DNA of 64,000 nucleotides, taken from JAWXUK01 sp044432725. Its GTDB lineage: Bacteria; Bacillota; Clostridia; Oscillospirales; Oscillospiraceae. Made by a program: the position numbers and the translations under genes. How positions within the stretch are numbered: position 1 is the stretch's first letter; each line of letters starts with the position of its first letter. The notes under the pieces are model-generated. The model worked only from the letters and a program-made list of their open reading frames with translations. It made no database searches and was not told where the DNA came from. Below are positions 1 to 7,765 of this stretch, in pieces. The stretch spans positions 9,791 to 73,790 of the forward strand of contig JAWXUL010000012.1 of NCBI GenBank assembly GCA_044432725.1. The letters run 5' to 3'.

Positions 1-450
1 TTAAAAACAGTTTGCACCAGTCCAAGTTCTCTCACACGAAAAGAACTAAAATCACTGCGTATGGCACTGGATTCAGAAGGATTCACAGAAATCCAGCTGA
101 CTTCTGCAATCAACACCATGAAAAATGAAGATATCGTGGTGGATTTGGTGAATATCATTCGCAATTTAGCCGTTGGTGCAGAATTGATGGACCATAACGA
201 TCGCATCGAAAATGCCGTTAGCAAACTGAAAAAAGCACACAAATTTACCAAAATGGAATCAGATTGGCTGGACCGTATCGAGAAAAACTTGCTGACAGAA
301 ACAGTACTGTCAAAGGATACTTTCGACACAGGGTATTTCCGAGACCAAGGTGGTTTCAAGCGAATTGACAAGATCTTTGGGAACAAACTGGGAGAATATA
401 TCATAGAATTGAATCAATATTTATACGATGACGGAGGAAAAACGGCATAA
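1..450 (+). CDS. hsdR: Type I restriction enzyme R subunit, C-terminal end (5' truncated by window)
   Basis: The reading frame is open from base 1, so this is the tail of a longer gene; the ATG at 61 is internal. The visible 149 residues are a helical C-terminal domain of the EcoEI/EcoKI R-subunit type, ending in a segment like FKRIDKIF that is usual there. HsdR is the ATP-dependent DNA translocase and nuclease of a type I system; its motor motifs lie upstream of the window. The stop codon overlaps the hsdM start by one base (TAATG), so R and M are translationally coupled. The family assignment rests mainly on this short segment plus the adjacent hsdM and hsdS. Confidence 0.85.
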   Translation, partial: LKTVCTSPSSLTRKELKSLRMALDSEGFTEIQLTSAINTMKNEDIVVDLVNIIRNLAVGAELMDHNDRIENAVSKLKKAHKFTKMESDWLDRIEKNLLTETVLSKDTFDTGYFRDQGGFKRIDKIFGNKLGEYIIELNQYLYDDGGKTA

Positions 451-1955
451 TGGGCAATCAAGAAATTGTATCTAAGTTATGGAACTTATGTAATGTACTG
501 CGTGATGATGGCATCACCTATCACCAATATGTGACGGAACTGACCTATATTTTATTTCTGAAAATGTTAGCAGAAACAGGGACAGAAGAGGATATTTTAA
601 ACAATATCCGTGATTATCAGTTCTTGAAGGACAAAGAAAATACCCTAAGCAAAGAAGAGCGAGTGTCACTGGACGAAAAAGAAGTGATTGCAAGCTATAC
701 ATGGGAAGAACTGGTGAAAAAGTCTGGACTGGAACTGCGGAGTTATTACAGAAATATCCTTCGTTTGTTTGGGATTCATTGTAGTGGGCATATTCGTGCC
801 ATTTATCACGAGGCACGGAGTAACATTGATGAGCCAAAAAATCTGGAGAAAATCGTCAAAACCATGAACGATCTGGACTGGTATTCCGTAGATGAGGAAG
901 GTTTTGGGGATTTATACGAGGGACTTTTGGAGAAAAACGCAAACGAGAAAAAGTCTGGGGCTGGGCAATATTTCACCCCTCGTGTGCTGATTGATGTGAT
1001 GACAAGACTTGTGAAGCCACAGCTTGGGGAGCGTTGCAACGATCCTGCTTGTGGTACCTTTGGTTTTATGATTTCAGCCAATAATTACTTGAAAAGTCAG
1101 CACAATTTCGCCCAATTAGCAGAAGAAGACTACGAATTTCAGAAAAAAGAGGCACTCACTGGCTGTGAACTTGTGCCAGACACCCACAGACTTGCCATGA
1201 TGAATGCCATGATTCACGGCATTACTAGCGACATTTTCCAAGGGGATACCTTAACCAATTTCGGCAAAAAGATGGATGGTTTTGATGTTGTTCTGGCAAA
1301 TCCACCCTTTGGCACAAAAAAAGGGGGCGAATCTGCCACCCGTGATGACTTTTTGTTCCCTACTTCCAACAAACAACTGAACTTTTTACAGCATATTTAT
1401 CGTAGTTTGAAGGCAGATGGGAAGGCTCGTGCTGCTGTGGTCTTGCCTGATAATGTGCTTTTCGCTGATGGAGATGGCACAAGAATCCGTGAAGATTTGA
1501 TGGAAAAGTGCAATGTTCACACGGTATTACGTCTGCCCACTGGGATTTTTTACGCACAAGGGGTGAAAACAAACGTGCTTTTCTTCACTCGTGGGACTTC
1601 TGAAAAGGGGAATACCCAAGAGGTTTGGTTCTATGATATGCGTACCAATATGCCCTCTTTTGGGAAAACTACCCCCTTGAAACTGTCTCATTTTGAAGGC
1701 TTTGAAACAGCCTACAACGCAGAAAATAGGGATAGCATCAAGGATGAGCGTTGGCAGAAGTTTTCTCGTGAGGACATCCGACAAAAGGGTGATTCCCTCG
1801 ATTTAGGCTTGATTCAAGATGATTCTGTGGTGGATTTTGCCGATTTGCAAGACCCTGTGGAAAGTGGAGAAGAAATTGTGGCTGATTTGGAAAATGCCGT
1901 AGACTTGATTCAGTCTGTGATTTTGGAGCTGAAACAGCTAGGGGGCAAGGGTTAA
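450..1955 (+). CDS. hsdM: Type I restriction-modification DNA methyltransferase subunit M
   Basis: This 501-residue protein is an N6-adenine methyltransferase that works with HsdS, methylating host sites and forming the core of the restriction complex. An N-terminal helical domain (about 1-150) precedes AGQYFTPR (171-178), the SAM-binding motif DPACGTFGF (198-206) and the catalytic NPPFG (284-288). The stretch TSNKQLNFLQHI followed by LRLPTGIFYAQGVKTNVLFF closely matches my memory of EcoKI HsdM, so it looks like a type IA enzyme. Motif I has Phe where many MTases have Gly (GTFGF). Length and motifs are complete, so it is probably active. It overlaps hsdR and hsdS by one base each. Confidence 0.96.
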   Translation: MGNQEIVSKLWNLCNVLRDDGITYHQYVTELTYILFLKMLAETGTEEDILNNIRDYQFLKDKENTLSKEERVSLDEKEVIASYTWEELVKKSGLELRSYYRNILRLFGIHCSGHIRAIYHEARSNIDEPKNLEKIVKTMNDLDWYSVDEEGFGDLYEGLLEKNANEKKSGAGQYFTPRVLIDVMTRLVKPQLGERCNDPACGTFGFMISANNYLKSQHNFAQLAEEDYEFQKKEALTGCELVPDTHRLAMMNAMIHGITSDIFQGDTLTNFGKKMDGFDVVLANPPFGTKKGGESATRDDFLFPTSNKQLNFLQHIYRSLKADGKARAAVVLPDNVLFADGDGTRIREDLMEKCNVHTVLRLPTGIFYAQGVKTNVLFFTRGTSEKGNTQEVWFYDMRTNMPSFGKTTPLKLSHFEGFETAYNAENRDSIKDERWQKFSREDIRQKGDSLDLGLIQDDSVVDFADLQDPVESGEEIVADLENAVDLIQSVILELKQLGGKG

Positions 1956-3256
1956 TGGCGAAGAAAAAAGCAGAGCTGACTTTGGAAGAAAAGTTGGAAC
2001 AAGCCCTTGTGCCTTTGGAGGAGCAACCTTATGCAGTGCCTGAGAATTGGGTGTGGACGAGGTTGGGGGAAGTTATTAAAGTTTCATCAGGAAAAAACTT
2101 AACTTCAAAAAATATGGTTTCCACGGGAAAAATACCCGTTTATGGTGGGAATGGAATAACAGGCTATCATAGTGACTTTAATCAAGAAGGAAAAACTATT
2201 GTAATTGGTAGAGTCGGTTTTTATTGTGGCAGTGTTCACGCTACGAATGAAAAAGCTTGGGTTACAGATAATGCTTTTGTTACATCTTACCATGAACATA
2301 CATTTGAATTTTTCTTTTTATTTAACCTCTTAGTTTACTTGAAATTGGGAGAATATTCTGTTTCAACTGCTCAGCCAGTTATTTCAGGTAAAACTATCTA
2401 TCCGATTCCTGTTCCCCTCCCCCCTCTCGCCGAACAAACACGCATTGTTTCTCGTATTGAAAGCCTGTTTTCCAAGCTAGATGAGGCAAGAGAACTGATC
2501 GAATCTTCCCTGAATCGCTTTGAAGAGAGGAAATCAGCCATACTTCATAAGGCTTTTTCAGGTGAATTGACGAAGCAGTGGAGAGAAGAGAATGGGGTGG
2601 GGTTTGAGTGGGAAGAAACCCGATTAGAATTACTTTCAACCAAAATCGGTGATGGGTTGCATGGTACCCCAGCTTATGATGAATCAGGAAAATATTATTT
2701 TGTGAATGGTAATAACTTAAATAAAACAGAGATTCTGATAAAAAATGATACTAAACGAATAAATGATGTTGAGTATAACAAGATAAAAAAAGAATTGAAT
2801 ACTAATACTGTCTTTTTATCTATAAATGGTACATTGGGAAATACAGCTTTTTACAATAACGAACCGATAGCATTGGGCAAAAGTGCTTGTTATATAAATG
2901 TATCCAATAGATTGTCAAAATTCTTTTTGAGGTATTTATTTGAAACAAATAGTTTTATAAATTATGCAAATACTGTAGCAACAGGCAGTACTATAAAAAA
3001 TCTATCACTTAAATCAGTTAGAAATCTTGAAATCCACCTCCCCACCCTCCCCGAACAAGAAGAAATTGTCCGTATTTTAGATGATATCTTAGGAAAAGAA
3101 TCCGAAGCCAAAGAATTATTAAACCTTTTAGAAAAAATCGACCTGATGAAGAAGGCAATCTTAGGTCGTGCCTTTCGTGGGGAATTAGGGACGAATCGAG
3201 GGGACGAGGAGAGTGCAGAGGGGCTTTTAAGGGAGGTTATTGGGGGAGAAAAATGA
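1955..3256 (+). CDS. hsdS: Type I restriction-modification specificity subunit S
   Basis: This 433-residue protein sets the DNA target of the complex. It has the classic two-half layout: TRD1 (about 30-155, starting NWVWTRLGEV), a central conserved helix (about 155-215, with PLPPLAEQTRIVSRIESLF), TRD2 (about 220-360), and a distal conserved helix (LPTLPEQEEIVRILDDIL, then LGRAFRGELGT). The ATG shares its A with the hsdM stop (TAATG). TRD1 and TRD2 are more AT-rich than the conserved helices, which fits exchange of TRDs by recombination. The recognition sequence cannot be read from sequence alone. No second hsdS or invertase is in view. Confidence 0.95.
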   Translation: MAKKKAELTLEEKLEQALVPLEEQPYAVPENWVWTRLGEVIKVSSGKNLTSKNMVSTGKIPVYGGNGITGYHSDFNQEGKTIVIGRVGFYCGSVHATNEKAWVTDNAFVTSYHEHTFEFFFLFNLLVYLKLGEYSVSTAQPVISGKTIYPIPVPLPPLAEQTRIVSRIESLFSKLDEARELIESSLNRFEERKSAILHKAFSGELTKQWREENGVGFEWEETRLELLSTKIGDGLHGTPAYDESGKYYFVNGNNLNKTEILIKNDTKRINDVEYNKIKKELNTNTVFLSINGTLGNTAFYNNEPIALGKSACYINVSNRLSKFFLRYLFETNSFINYANTVATGSTIKNLSLKSVRNLEIHLPTLPEQEEIVRILDDILGKESEAKELLNLLEKIDLMKKAILGRAFRGELGTNRGDEESAEGLLREVIGGEK

Positions 3257-3440
3257 AATCAACTATGTAAACTTTGAAGAACTAGATGTAAAAACTATCG
3301 CTGTCAAAACTTCCTATAAAAAGCCTGTTGCCATAAATCCTCCAGACGATATCGAAGAACATGGCTGGGCTATGTTCTTGAACTCTATCAAGTTTATCAG
3401 GAAAAAACAGGGGAAGAATATGCAAGACCTTCTGATTTAG
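3240..3440 (+). CDS. Small unknown ORF overlapping the 3' end of hsdS
   Basis: This is a 66-codon frame with a TTG start, overlapping hsdS by 17 bases. The product begins MGEKNEINYVNFEELD and is mildly basic, with no motif I recognise. Its stop at 3438-3440 lies 33 bases before the left end of the IS relic, so it could be the remnant of a longer gene that was disrupted when the element inserted. No clear ribosome binding site sits at the right distance. It may not be translated. Confidence 0.3.
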   Translation: MGEKNEINYVNFEELDVKTIAVKTSYKKPVAINPPDDIEEHGWAMFLNSIKFIRKKQGKNMQDLLI

Positions 3441-3454
3441 ATTCACAGCCAAGG

Positions 3455-4099
3455 CTAAAGAATCATTTTAATGGCTGTATTAGCTCTGTGTATTGGTTTT
3501 TCTAATTTAACCTCGCCAAGCTCTGGAATCAAATTTTTTTCCTCTTTTTCTTGATTTTTGCTATTTCTAGGTGCGACCCACTCTTTCTTTTGCCTATTGT
3601 GATTACCTTTGAAACTTTCAGCAAAGAAAGTTTCGTCCATTTCGCTTATTCCGTCTAAATCATCAATGCCAAAGTTGTTGACTATTTCAAAAAGTATCTT
3701 GAGTCGCATAAAAAATGCTGTTTTAAGACTGATTTTCTCTTCCTCTTGACATTTTCTCAATGTTAGTTTTCTTGTCATGCAATCAATGTATTTAGACCAC
3801 TTGTGCATTGAAAGTTTGCTATTTTCAAAGATAGTACCAGTAGTGACACCAAAAGTTCTTTCTCACTCTTTACAGAGAAATCTTTGTTTTCCACGGACTT
3901 TTCCGTGCTTGATAACTTCTTTACTTTCACAATGAGGACATTTTAACCTGTCAGAAAACCTATTTTCTGCAATGGTATTTGCAAGGGTAGTATTATCATT
4001 TTGCTCTTGTAAGTAGTTGTCAAGTTCAGATTGTAATTCCTCTAAGTCTGAAAGTCCTAGTGTAGATTTTAATAGTTGAAGTTGTTCTTTTACTGTCAT
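3455..4099 (-). pseudogene. IS1595-family (ISXO2-like) transposase, nonsense-interrupted and internally deleted
   Basis: Reading from 4099 downward, an N-terminal helical segment leads to a zinc ribbon, CPHC...FLCKE. The frame then meets TGA at 3863-3865 exactly where the last zinc-binding Cys is expected, and continues in the same frame with ERTFGVTTGTIFENSKLSM, then MHKWSKYIDC and MDETFFAESFKGNH, which carries the first Asp of the DDE catalytic core. After that the frame becomes unlike the family, runs through the left terminal repeat and stops at 3455. The region with the second Asp and the Glu is missing. Both the nonsense codon and the deletion say the gene is dead. Confidence 0.85.
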
Positions 4100-4194
4100 A
4101 AAATCAAATCTAAACAGATTATATACTATTTAGACGCAGAAAATGTTAAAAGTTCCTACTTTTTCAAAAACCAATACACAGGGCTAGCACAGCC
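3473..4194 (-). mobile_element. IS1595-family insertion sequence relic with 29-bp terminal inverted repeats
   Basis: The left end (3473-3501) reads GGCTGTATTAGCTCTGTGTA then TTGGTTTTT. The right end (4166-4194), read on the minus strand, is GGCTGTGCTAGCCCTGTGTA then TTGGTTTTT; 26 of 29 positions match. The 722-bp interior holds a single broken transposase on the minus strand. I found no convincing 8-bp target duplication: the flanks are attttaat on the left and ttacaaaa on the right. The element is too short for a complete transposase of this kind and cannot move on its own, though its ends could still be recognised by a related transposase elsewhere in the genome. Confidence 0.85.
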
Positions 4195-4229
4195 TTACAA
4201 AATAAAATGGGAAGTTTGAAGTCTTGCCT

Positions 4230-4258
4230 TTACAAAAGCTCTAATTTGCTGTATAATA
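4230..4258 (+). promoter_or_regulatory. SigA-type promoter of the short-chain dehydrogenase gene
   Basis: TTTACA at 4230-4235, a 17-base spacer, then TATAAT at 4253-4258. It lies 53 bases before the start codon at 4311 and just outside the right end of the IS relic, with an AAAAAGGAG ribosome binding site before the ATG. Confidence 0.75.
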
Positions 4259-4310
4259 AAAAGGTAAGTGTAAATCACTTTAGATTATAATTTAAAAAGG
4301 AGTATAGATC

Positions 4311-5105
4311 ATGAACTTAAGAGAAAAATATGGTGAATGGGGTATCATTCTAGGAGCAACCGAAGGGGTAGGCAAAGCTTTTTGCGAAAAAATTGCTGCT
4401 GGAGGCATGAATGTTATTCTGGTGGGACGTCGTGAAGCCATGCTCAAAGAACTGGGTGAAGCCATTTCCGCTGAATATAAAGTGGAGCATAAAGTCATTG
4501 TGGCAGACTTCGCAGACCCTGCTTGTACCACAAAAATCTTTGCTGAAACCAAAGACTTGGATATGGGCTTTATGTCCTATGTGGCTTGTTTCCATACCTT
4601 TGGAAAATTACAAGATACCCCTTGGGAAAAACATGAACAAATGATTCATGTCAATGTCACCACTTTCCTTGCTTGCTTTTACCATTATATGGGCATTTTT
4701 GCGAAGCAAGACCGTGGTGCTGTCATCAATGTTTCCTCTCTCACAGGTTTTAGTAGTTCCCCATACAATGCACAATATGGTGCAGGGAAGTCCTATATCC
4801 TGAAATTAACCGAGGCTGTGGCTTGCGAAACCGCAAAAACTAATGTAGATGTAGAGGTTATTACCTTAGGTACCACAATCACACCAAGTCTGCTAAGTAA
4901 TTTGCCAGGTGGTCCTGCGGGTGAAGCTGTGATGAAATCTGCCTTGACACCAGAGGAATGTGTTGACGAAGCTTTTGGAAAATTGGGCAAAGAGTTCTCT
5001 GTCGTTGCTGGCGAGAAGAATAAAGAAAATGTCCACAACTGGCGTGCCAACCACACAGCAGATGAGTATATCAAATATATGGGTTCTTTCTACGAAAAAG
5101 ACTGA
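4311..5105 (+). CDS. Short-chain dehydrogenase/reductase (SDR family)
   Basis: This 264-residue NAD(P)-dependent oxidoreductase is of normal classical-SDR length. It has the dinucleotide loop GATEGVG (15-21), then VILVGRR at the end of beta-2, where the Arg pair favours NADP. The catalytic residues are Ser143 (INVSSLTG), Tyr156 and Lys160 (YGAGK), at the standard spacing. It is probably cytosolic. The substrate is unknown: the neighbours are IS and pseudogene debris, so context does not help. It has its own promoter (4230-4258) and a good AAAGGAG site, so it is probably monocistronic. No clear terminator follows directly. Confidence 0.9.
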   Translation: MNLREKYGEWGIILGATEGVGKAFCEKIAAGGMNVILVGRREAMLKELGEAISAEYKVEHKVIVADFADPACTTKIFAETKDLDMGFMSYVACFHTFGKLQDTPWEKHEQMIHVNVTTFLACFYHYMGIFAKQDRGAVINVSSLTGFSSSPYNAQYGAGKSYILKLTEAVACETAKTNVDVEVITLGTTITPSLLSNLPGGPAGEAVMKSALTPEECVDEAFGKLGKEFSVVAGEKNKENVHNWRANHTADEYIKYMGSFYEKD

Positions 5106-5280
5106 TTTTGCCATTGATGATGGTACTTTCTTTCTGGTTTTAGCTGGGTTTTGTCGGAATTCAACGTAAGGACAATTCTCTCCACGCATTAATGCTGTCT
5201 TTCCACCATTTTTTGTAGGAAAGAAGCCGTTGACTAAGTGCAAAAAGGCAATAAGCAGTGGGGGAAACAGTCATAACTTT

Positions 5281-5326
5281 AGGCAAACAAAAAGACACGA
5301 TAAAAAAAGTGACTTTTTGTTTGCCT
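5281..5326. repeat. Perfect 14-bp inverted repeat between SDR gene and permease relic
   Basis: AGGCAAACAAAAAG at 5281-5294 pairs with CTTTTTGTTTGCCT at 5313-5326 across an 18-base loop. On the plus strand it could end the SDR transcript, but no U-run follows; on the minus strand it would lie just after the permease relic. Function is uncertain. Confidence 0.5.
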
Positions 5327-5332
5327 TATAAA

Positions 5333-5590
5333 CTAGTCTTGCTTATTTATTTGCTGTAATCCAATCACAATAATCCCCCAAATAACAGCTTTGATGAGAA
5401 AAAATGCTGTGTATTCAGTGAAATCAAATTTTTCAGCCATGATCACCTGAAATCCCTTGGTCGCTGGCAATACGTTTCCAAGGGGATAAAGTACCGAAAG
5501 GAACTGCCGAACATAATAGCCGAAGTAACAAAGAAGGCAAGAAGATCAGTTGAGTTGTCATGACACAGGGCTAACATAACCTTGATCATA
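5333..5590 (-). pseudogene. Decayed 3' end of a polytopic membrane protein, probably an ABC-2 permease
   Basis: No single long frame exists, but minus-strand pieces in different frames join into one plausible permease tail. They are MLALC, then MTTQLIFLPSLLL, then SVLYPLGNVLPATKGFQVIM, then FDFTEYTAFFLIKAVIWG, ending with IIVIGLQQINKQD and a stop at 5333-5335. This resembles the last two membrane helices of ABC-2 type exporters. At least two frameshifts are needed. The upstream part of the gene is absent, replaced by the small gene at 5623. The family call is tentative; the decay itself is clearer. Confidence 0.4.
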
Positions 5591-5622
5591 AAGTCTTGCT
5601 TATTAGACAGAAAGGAACGCTT

Positions 5623-5793
5623 ATGAAACTAAAATTACCTCCCTGTAAAAAATGCCTCTATAAATTGGGGGGTGTACAAACATTAGTAGACCCTTGTCCT
5701 GCTTGTAAAATGAATGGTTGGAATATGTATGATATGTTTTCTACACCTGTTCAGAAAAAAGAAAGTGAATCCTCTACAGAAACTTTTGAATAA
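5623..5793 (+). CDS. Small CxxC/CxxC zinc-ribbon-like protein
   Basis: A 56-residue protein. I chose the ATG at 5623 because AGAAAGGAA lies at the right distance; an in-frame start at 5596 has no such site. It has CKKC near residues 8-11 and CPAC near 27-30, spaced as in a treble-clef or rubredoxin-like metal knuckle, followed by a hydrophilic Ser/Glu-rich tail. Tiny proteins of this kind bind zinc and often contact nucleic acid or protein partners, but no partner is evident here. It is flanked on both sides by pseudogene remains. Confidence 0.6.
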   Translation: MKLKLPPCKKCLYKLGGVQTLVDPCPACKMNGWNMYDMFSTPVQKKESESSTETFE

Positions 5794-6041
5794 TTCCTCT
5801 TTCTTAGGACAAGAGCGCATAATCCCTTATGGTATTGCTGTATCCCCACTGCCAGGAGAATTTACTATCCCTGAGGTATTTCCTTGAAGTTCTACGAAGA
5901 AGATAGAAAATAAAGAATTGATTTCCGATTTTCACTTTCGCAAAGCAAAGAGATGAAGAGCAAAGTAAAATTTGATACCAGTTTACTGGCTGACATGAAT
6001 AATGTAGCATTTCAAGTAGGCTCTACCACCTTGGTTCAGCT

Positions 6042-6309
6042 ATGGAGGCAATGTTTGAAAACGAGAAAATGAAAATCTTATTAACGGGCAAAGATTGGGG
6101 CTGACTATAATCGTTTGGAGCGTTGCTTTCAAGCAGTTTCTGTGGCACATGAAGAGGCAACCAGTGCAAATTCTCTGATACGAGACACAGATGTGGCAGA
6201 AGAAATGATGAAAATGGTCAAAGAGCAGATTTTGCTCCAAGCACAGCAGAACTTGTTACCCAAGGCATTTGACCAAAAGGAGCAGTTGCTCACTATGATA
6301 CATAGATAG
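6042..6309 (+). pseudogene. Flagellin C-terminal remnant
   Basis: The end of this stretch encodes RDTDVAEEMMKMVKEQILLQ, then AQQNLLPKAF and a closing QLLTMIHR. This is the conserved D0/D1 tail of flagellin (typical: SRIRDTDMAEEM ... QAANQM). Upstream, RAKIGADYNRLERCFQAVSV matches the usual RAxLGAxxNRLE block, but lies in a different frame from the preceding piece (AMEAMFENEKMK). No N-terminal flagellin domain is present, so it cannot make a filament. It is a fossil showing that an ancestor was flagellated at this locus, and no other flagellar gene is in the window. Confidence 0.8.
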
Positions 6310-6601
6310 ATAGTAGACAAGGAAAGTTTTACTTTGTGTGGCTGTATCGACAACTTATCAGTAAAATGTGGAAAAGTATTTCTTTTCTTAACGTGCGTTG
6401 AAATCATATCCTTTCCCCTTAACCCCTTTTTTCAAAGGGATAAAAGGGATGTTTTTATGTCATAAGAGGAAATTGCGTGTATTTTTTATCAAATAGAGAC
6501 GGGGATGAAACTCACTGTAACTTTTAGTGTACCCTATCATTGTATCAAAAAAAGAAATCCTCATTTTATCGAATTTTTCCCAAAGTAAAAGCAAAACATA
6601 A
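6310..6601. other. Intergenic stretch without a recognisable gene
   Basis: I see no coding frame with a ribosome binding site in these 292 bases. There is an imperfect A/T-rich palindrome around 6430-6450 (AACCCCTTTTTTCAAAGGG) and nothing else I can name. It is probably the decayed downstream flank of the flagellin remnant. Confidence 0.5.
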
Positions 6602-6641
6602 GTCATGCTTATACCCTGAAATTTCAGATTATAAGCATGAC
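6602..6641 (-). terminator. Terminator of the Hsp70/AAA+/radical SAM operon
   Basis: GTCATGCTTATA (6602-6613) pairs with TATAAGCATGAC (6630-6641), with CTGAAATTTCAG palindromic in the loop. On the minus strand it is followed by a T-rich run, and it lies 5 bases after the last stop codon of the operon. Confidence 0.8.
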
Positions 6642-6646
6642 AAATT

Positions 6647-7765
6647 TTAGTTCATCTTTAAGACTTCTTGCATTTCTTTCAATGTTTCAGTGGTTGGTAA
6701 CACCTTGTTTAGCACTTCTTGATCAATTTGGATTTTGTCTCTGTTGATTTTTTTCAAACGATAAGCCGTAGATTTTAGATTTTGATATACGTCTACTAAA
6801 TCTGCACCAGAGGCACGAACTCGTTTTATTTGAGCTAAGGCATTCTTGAAGTCCTCTGTATTGAGGGAGTATAATGCCAATTTTTGGTACTCTTTTTCCT
6901 GCACTCGAAGTTTTGCACTTTGATAGATGTTGCTTAACAGCTCTGGTGTAAGACTTTCCACTATCTCGGAATCTTCTCTATTTATTTCCTCTATAATTTT
7001 TTTACCATGTACTTCACTTGGATTATCCATGCAAAAATGTTCATCAATTCGACCTTTTCTTATCACAGCTTCATCTAAAAGAGAATAATAATTTGTAGCA
7101 GCGACTACAACCACTTTACTGTTCTTCGCACGTACACCCATTTCATTTGCAAGATAGTCTAGCAAAGTGCCACGAATGACAGAACTTAGATGAAGTTGAG
7201 AGGCAAGAGCGTCCACTTCGTCAAAAAAGAGCAATACACCCTTTGCAGAGTCGCAAATGTTTGATAGTTGGATTGCTTGGTCAAAAATAAGTTGCAAGTT
7301 TCTCAGTTGAGCCTCTTCCGAAACAGAGGCAAAATCTTTACTTAGGACTTTTACAAAGTATAAATCATGCTCTTTTGCTGCGGCTGAAGCCAATACTGTC
7401 TTAGAATTTCCAGGAGGACCATAAAGCAAGATGCCTTTTGGGGTAACAATATGAAATTTTTCTTCCTTGGCAAGCTCTTCGTGGCTAAGGGAAATATGGC
7501 TCAGCTGTCTAGTAATATTTTCCTTGATGTCCTCATAACCAATCACACCCCCATAGGTTTTCTGTATCTCTGTAGGATGCTGAATTTGAAGTGGTATTTT
7601 TCGTTGCATGTCGTCAATTAAAGCCTGTTCTTTGTTTTTTAAGACTTCGAAAAACAAGTTTCTGGTAATTTCATCATCTTTCAAATCTTTTAGTTCTCCT
7701 AAGTGCCTTTCCGTTGCTATGGTACTTAAGCTTTCTACAAAGTTCTGAATATCTCTTCCTGACAT
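6647..7765 (-). CDS. AAA+ ATPase, second (D2) module; probably the C-terminal half of a frameshift product
   Basis: The frame from ATG 7765 encodes 372 residues, but homology runs further upstream in this frame to 7822 (GFVFHGKSFAEEISEKTANM, then SGRDIQNFVESL), which is the normal lid of the D1 module of the preceding gene. The module shows Walker A GPPGNSKT (116-123), Walker B GVLLFFDEVDAL (176-187), sensor 1 VVVAATN (219-225) and an Arg finger in RKGRIDEH. The AAA pair resembles Cdc48/p97-type unfoldases, which thread or remodel proteins. It may be made both as a separate protein and as the C-terminal part of an 863-residue tandem protein. It is the last gene of the operon. Confidence 0.85.
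   Translation of the reverse strand: MSGRDIQNFVESLSTIATERHLGELKDLKDDEITRNLFFEVLKNKEQALIDDMQRKIPLQIQHPTEIQKTYGGVIGYEDIKENITRQLSHISLSHEELAKEEKFHIVTPKGILLYGPPGNSKTVLASAAAKEHDLYFVKVLSKDFASVSEEAQLRNLQLIFDQAIQLSNICDSAKGVLLFFDEVDALASQLHLSSVIRGTLLDYLANEMGVRAKNSKVVVVAATNYYSLLDEAVIRKGRIDEHFCMDNPSEVHGKKIIEEINREDSEIVESLTPELLSNIYQSAKLRVQEKEYQKLALYSLNTEDFKNALAQIKRVRASGADLVDVYQNLKSTAYRLKKINRDKIQIDQEVLNKVLPTTETLKEMQEVLKMN

Noticed and set aside
3863..3865. In-frame TGA at a Cys position as a selenocysteine or recoded codon
   Set aside because: The transposase is also deleted downstream, TGA is used as an ordinary stop in nearby genes (for example hsdS), and no selenocysteine insertion element is evident. 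A nonsense mutation explains it.
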